DNA from: Aquimarina sp. BL5 | GTDB lineage: Bacteria; Bacteroidota; Bacteroidia; Flavobacteriales; Flavobacteriaceae | DNA: 64,000 nt | Direction of reading: 5' to 3' | Assembly: GCF_003443675.1 (NCBI RefSeq) | Contig: NZ_CP031963.1 | Coordinates: 3,805,501-3,869,500, forward strand | Shown: positions 60,353-64,000 of the stretch, one piece after another | Position numbering within the stretch: position 1 is the stretch's first letter | How the letters are laid out: each line of letters begins with the position of its first letter | Notes under the pieces: model-generated | What the model saw: only the letters and a program-made list of their open reading frames with translations | The model's database searches: none | What the model was told of the DNA's origin: nothing | Translations under genes and position numbers: made by a program

Positions 60353-63300
60353 TTATTCTTGCTTATATCCGTTTGGGCGTTTCCATCGAACTGGAGCAGC
60401 GGGCTCAGGTTGTATCTTAAATTCGTTAGTTTGTAATAAACGAAGCGCTTCTTCTACTCCTCTTTCTAATTGAGGGTCATTTCCTTGTATTACAGACTTT
60501 GGGTTTTGAATTACTTCTATATCAGGTGAAATGCCTTCTCCTTCTACAGCCCAATTTCCTTTCAGATCATAAAAACCGCCTCGGGGAGCTACCATCCTTC
60601 CGCCATCTATAAATGGAGGAGTATCCCAAGTACCAACTAAGCCGCCCCAAGTTCGAGTTCCAATAAGAGGGCCTATATTTTTAGCCTTAAACATATAAGG
60701 TAATAAATCACCTCCAGAACCAGCGCGTTCGTTGATAAGCATCACCTTTGGGCCCCAAATACCAGCGATAGGAGTAGTCCAGGGACGATTATCATGCGAT
60801 TTACTATTAAAGTACCCGATAGGTTCTCTTGATAAAATATCAATAATATAATCCGCTGCAGAGCCACCTCCATTATTACGCTCATCGATAATAACTCCTT
60901 TTTTATCTTGTTGAGAAAAGTAATACCTATTAAAAGAATCAAAACCACGACTACTCGTATTAGGGACATACACGTATGCCAATTTACCTCCAGAGAGTTT
61001 CTCAACCTTTTTCCTGTTGTTTTCTATCCAATCATAGGTTCTCAAGGTTCTTTCATTACTTACAGGCTTGACAACAATATCTTTTGCATTTTTTTTAGAA
61101 GGGACATTGTTTACTGTAATCGTAATTTCTCTTCCTGCCGTTTGCTCCAATAAGCTATATGGATTTATAGAAAGATCAAGATCTTGTCCATTAATAGCCA
61201 AGATATAATCACCTTCTTTTACAGCTATTCCTGGAAGTGATAGCGGAGCTTCCAAATCAGGATTCCAGCTTTCTCCTGTATAGATCTTTTGAATTCTATA
61301 ACCGCTATTTTCTTTCTTAAAATCACATCCCAATAATCCAACAGGTACTCTGTTTATATCTGGAGTATCTCCTCCTGATACATATGAATGTCCTATAGAT
61401 ATTTCGCCACTCATAATGTCTACCACATAGTTAAGGTCAGTTCTGTGTCTTACATGCTTGATCCAAGGAGAATACCACTCATATATTTCATTCCAGGGAG
61501 CTCCATGCGTATTATCAACATACAAAAAGTCACGCATATAGCGCCAACCTTCTTTAAAAATCTGATGATACTCTTCAATAGGACTCACCTTAATTTTTAA
61601 ATTCATAGTAAGCTTTTTGTGAGTAGCTTTTGTTTTTGTTTTAGTATTGATAATACTCCACAAATCATTTTGATGTATTAACATATTTTTTCGATCCGAG
61701 GAGGTTACCATTTCTGTTATTCCTTTGGTAAAGATTTCAGATTTCATTTTTTCGACATCATACTTATGTAAAGTCAATCCTTTTTGATTAGGAATATTTT
61801 CTGCTATAAAAACTGTGTTTTTAGGTCCTTTAGCCAATCCTACATATTGACGTTTTTCTAATTTCAATGCGACAACACGATCATATATGCCATTAGCATC
61901 AATGATTACTGGATTGGACTTATTTAAACCGTCTTTTTCTTTATCAGCGGATGCTTTTTGGTCTTCTTTAGAATCCCTTTCGTCAGTAGTTTCTTCATCT
62001 GTTTTTGGAAGATTTGGCGCTGTTCCAGATTCTGAAAGTACAATAGCATATAAACTTCTAAGTACTTCTGTGTCATAAGAACTCATATCTAACCATCCAG
62101 ACTGCAATCCATAATTTGTACTGGCAAGAAAATAAAGAAATTTTCCCGTTTCATCCCAAACGGGACTAATAGCATCCGCAATACCATCGGTTAATTGGAT
62201 AGTTTTTTTAGAATCGATATTGTAAGCAAAAATTGCTTTAAAGTGACTTTTTAACTGTTTTGGATATGCAATCCATTTGCTGTCAGGAGACCAAATAGGA
62301 TTGAGCGTTCTATTTGGATGCGCATAGTTGTCTGAGGCGGCCTTGTGAACCTTTCCAGTTTCTAGATTTACAATCCAAATGTTATAATCAGTGTCTGAAT
62401 AAGCAATATGGGTTCCATCTGGTGACCAATCAGGTTTGAAATAAAAAGTGTGATTAGGTAACTCATATATTTTTTCAGAACCTCCCTGTTGATTGGCGAT
62501 GACTAGTTTGTACTCACCACTAGCATCAGAGAACCAAGCGACTTTATCTCCTTTTGGAGACCAAATAGGAGAACGTTCAGCCGAATTAGAGGAGTTCGAA
62601 AGATTTCTCCAAGTTCCATTTTCTTTTGGGACACTAAAAATTTCTCCTCTATGCTCAAAGATTGCACGCTTACCCGTTGGAGAAATATTAGGATTTTTTA
62701 GCTGTCGAGCAGTAATGTTTTCCCATCTGGATCGCGCAAAATTCATGTCACCATTTACGGTAATATTTAATTGTTTTGCTTTTCCACTATCTGGGTCTAG
62801 AAGGTGCAAATAACCTCCTTGTTCGTATATGATTTTACTGTCATTAGCGTCTAAGCTTTTGATATCATACTTTTTATGAAATGTTATTTGTTTTTCGGTT
62901 TTTGATATGATATCGTAAGACCAGATATTGCTTACATAATCACGTTCCGAAATATAATAGATAGTATTGTTAATCCATACGGGGTCTAAATGTCTTTCTT
63001 TGTCGGATTGCGGAGTAGTTACAAGGTTTTTTGTGTCGAGATTAACAATCCATATAGGTAATGCTTGTCCACCTCTGTAATTACGCCATTCCAAATCCCA
63101 GGAAGTGATAGGGACATAGGCAACGTGCTTTCCGTCTGGGGATACTTCTCCGGAACCAGCTCTAGGGATATCATATGCAATTGGTAACCCACCATCCGGA
63201 GAAACAGTATAAAATTTATTAGTTTGGGTAGGATGACTTTCTCTTCCTGAACGGAAAAGTATGGTGTTTTCAGGTGTCCACCCTTGAACAAAATCTCCAC

Positions 63301-63619
63301 TAGGATGCCAGGTTAACCTATTCGGTTCGCCACCTTCAGATGGTATGGTGTATATGTCCGTATTTCCATCATATTGTCCGGTAAAAGCAATGGTTTTTCC
63401 ATCTTTAGAAAAATGAGGATATGATTCTGATCCTATATTACTTGTTAATCGTATTGCGTTCCCTCCTTGCAAGGATGATTTCCATAAATCATTTACATAT
63501 ACAAATACTATTTCAGTTTCAGAAATAGTTGGTTGTCTTAGTAGTTGAGTTCCCTGTGCTAGAGATAGAGAGGATATACAAATAAAAACGAAGGCAAGGA
63601 TAAATTTTTTTTTCATCAA
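60353..63619 (-). CDS. Tricorn-like S41 protease, exported
   Basis: 1088 residues. Signal peptide (FILAFVFICISSLSLAQGT), a beta-propeller half with PD40/WD40-like repeats (for example NIGSESYPHFSKDGKTIAFTG), a helical bundle (KVSPIEEYHQIFKEGWRYMRDF), a PDZ domain (LPGIAVKEGDYILAINGQDL) and an S41 core with nucleophile in NERAGSGGDLLPYMF. Length and order fit tricorn-core proteases. Periplasmic peptide degradation is likely. Confidence 0.93.
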   Translation of the reverse strand: MMKKKFILAFVFICISSLSLAQGTQLLRQPTISETEIVFVYVNDLWKSSLQGGNAIRLTSNIGSESYPHFSKDGKTIAFTGQYDGNTDIYTIPSEGGEPNRLTWHPSGDFVQGWTPENTILFRSGRESHPTQTNKFYTVSPDGGLPIAYDIPRAGSGEVSPDGKHVAYVPITSWDLEWRNYRGGQALPIWIVNLDTKNLVTTPQSDKERHLDPVWINNTIYYISERDYVSNIWSYDIISKTEKQITFHKKYDIKSLDANDSKIIYEQGGYLHLLDPDSGKAKQLNITVNGDMNFARSRWENITARQLKNPNISPTGKRAIFEHRGEIFSVPKENGTWRNLSNSSNSAERSPIWSPKGDKVAWFSDASGEYKLVIANQQGGSEKIYELPNHTFYFKPDWSPDGTHIAYSDTDYNIWIVNLETGKVHKAASDNYAHPNRTLNPIWSPDSKWIAYPKQLKSHFKAIFAYNIDSKKTIQLTDGIADAISPVWDETGKFLYFLASTNYGLQSGWLDMSSYDTEVLRSLYAIVLSESGTAPNLPKTDEETTDERDSKEDQKASADKEKDGLNKSNPVIIDANGIYDRVVALKLEKRQYVGLAKGPKNTVFIAENIPNQKGLTLHKYDVEKMKSEIFTKGITEMVTSSDRKNMLIHQNDLWSIINTKTKTKATHKKLTMNLKIKVSPIEEYHQIFKEGWRYMRDFLYVDNTHGAPWNEIYEWYSPWIKHVRHRTDLNYVVDIMSGEISIGHSYVSGGDTPDINRVPVGLLGCDFKKENSGYRIQKIYTGESWNPDLEAPLSLPGIAVKEGDYILAINGQDLDLSINPYSLLEQTAGREITITVNNVPSKKNAKDIVVKPVSNERTLRTYDWIENNRKKVEKLSGGKLAYVYVPNTSSRGFDSFNRYYFSQQDKKGVIIDERNNGGGSAADYIIDILSREPIGYFNSKSHDNRPWTTPIAGIWGPKVMLINERAGSGGDLLPYMFKAKNIGPLIGTRTWGGLVGTWDTPPFIDGGRMVAPRGGFYDLKGNWAVEGEGISPDIEVIQNPKSVIQGNDPQLERGVEEALRLLQTNEFKIQPEPAAPVRWKRPNGYKQE

Positions 63620-63788
63620 AAAGAGATATTAAAATTTAAAAGATCAAAATATTGAAAAAATAGCATACGATCTTAGCGCATTTTGCCAATCTTTGTTAAA
63701 ACTAAAACGTTTTCTAAATTTATGACCTTTATAAAATGTAAGTTTTAAGAAAATATATCGTCCTATAGGATAAGATATAAAGAAAATT

Positions 63789-64000
63789 ATGGAAACCACT
63801 ACAATGACTATAAATGAGCTAATAGAAGAAGGAATAAGAAATTCATATTCCTATGAAGAGTATAGAAATACAGTAAGCAACTTAGTATCAGAAGGAAAGT
63901 CTACAGGACATGAGCAATCAGATGCACTAACTAATTATAGTATGCTGAATGATCGTAGAATGAAACGTTTAGATAAAACGCTAAAAATTAATGGAGCGAT
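63789..64000 (+). CDS. Thioredoxin-family protein, 3' end cut off
   Basis: About 70 residues are present (METTTMTINELIEEGIRNSY ... NDRRMKRLDKTLKINGA). The stretch NYSMLNDRRMKRLDKTLK is the N-terminal mark of a Bacteroidota thioredoxin-like protein whose WCGDA motif would come further on, outside the window. Divergent from the tricorn-like gene. Confidence 0.6.
   Translation, partial: METTTMTINELIEEGIRNSYSYEEYRNTVSNLVSEGKSTGHEQSDALTNYSMLNDRRMKRLDKTLKINGA

Overview
The window comes from a low-GC marine member of the Flavobacteriaceae; gene content and codon style look Aquimarina-like, but the genus is an inference. Evidence: gliding genes gldE and gldD behind mutY-ssb, KTSC, DUF4199, DUF4301 and DUF3127 families, many Bacteroidota lipoproteins with an SxxC-like lipobox, almost no Shine-Dalgarno sequences, and repeated Bacteroidota promoters (TTG about 20 bases before TAnnTTTG). 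No rRNA, tRNA or CRISPR array was found.

Layout. 1-2,300: a cut GNAT acetyltransferase, a DEAD-box helicase and a J-domain/KTSC protein without a normal start codon. 2,400-9,250: biotin synthesis (bioF, bioD, bioA, a free-standing beta-ketoacyl synthase, bioB), with a membrane protein and a Coa1-like protein between. 9,400-13,030: a JmjC/cupin-like oxygenase, a membrane AraC-type regulator and an S41 lipoprotein.

13,040-23,260 is the accessory part. It holds six short candidate precursor peptides with double-glycine leaders, four of them not visible as proper genes at first sight (13087, 19724, 19933 and 20240). Two at 18019 and 18328 have leaders like class I lanthipeptides of Bacteroidota. 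With them are an astacin protease with six 53-residue repeats, a lipoprotein that may be frameshifted, and a TPR-HTH regulator preceded by four GATATTC half-sites; a related motif precedes the first lanthipeptide-type gene. No modification enzyme or exporter is in the window. recX and an unknown gene interrupt the nest. A complete IS3-type element (20832-22239, 3-base target duplication, A AAA AAG frameshift site) follows, among gene debris and a duplicated terminator-like repeat.

23,260-43,280 is mostly core genome: RNase G, a tiny basic COX24-like protein, HU, mutY-ssb-gldE-gldD, a DMT exporter, ribosomal proteins L21 (with an extra helix-hairpin-helix domain) and L27, ahcY, a phosphopantetheinyl transferase, a vitamin-salvage set (thiamine-binding protein, PnuC transporter, NadR-like kinase), DUF4301, arfB, and a sigma-54 response regulator convergent with a hybrid histidine kinase.

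43,370-53,110 is a thiamine region under two TPP riboswitches: the first before a TonB-dependent receptor (probable thiamine uptake), the second before thiS-thiC-thiE-like-thiD-thiG-thiH-thiF. A four-helix-bundle gene and short repeats sit between thiG and thiH. 53,100-64,000 is housekeeping: greA, HIT, thioesterase, histidine kinase, flavin reductase, a DUF3127 protein with an SSB-like acidic tail, aat, upp, tag, a tricorn-like protease and the start of a thioredoxin-family gene.
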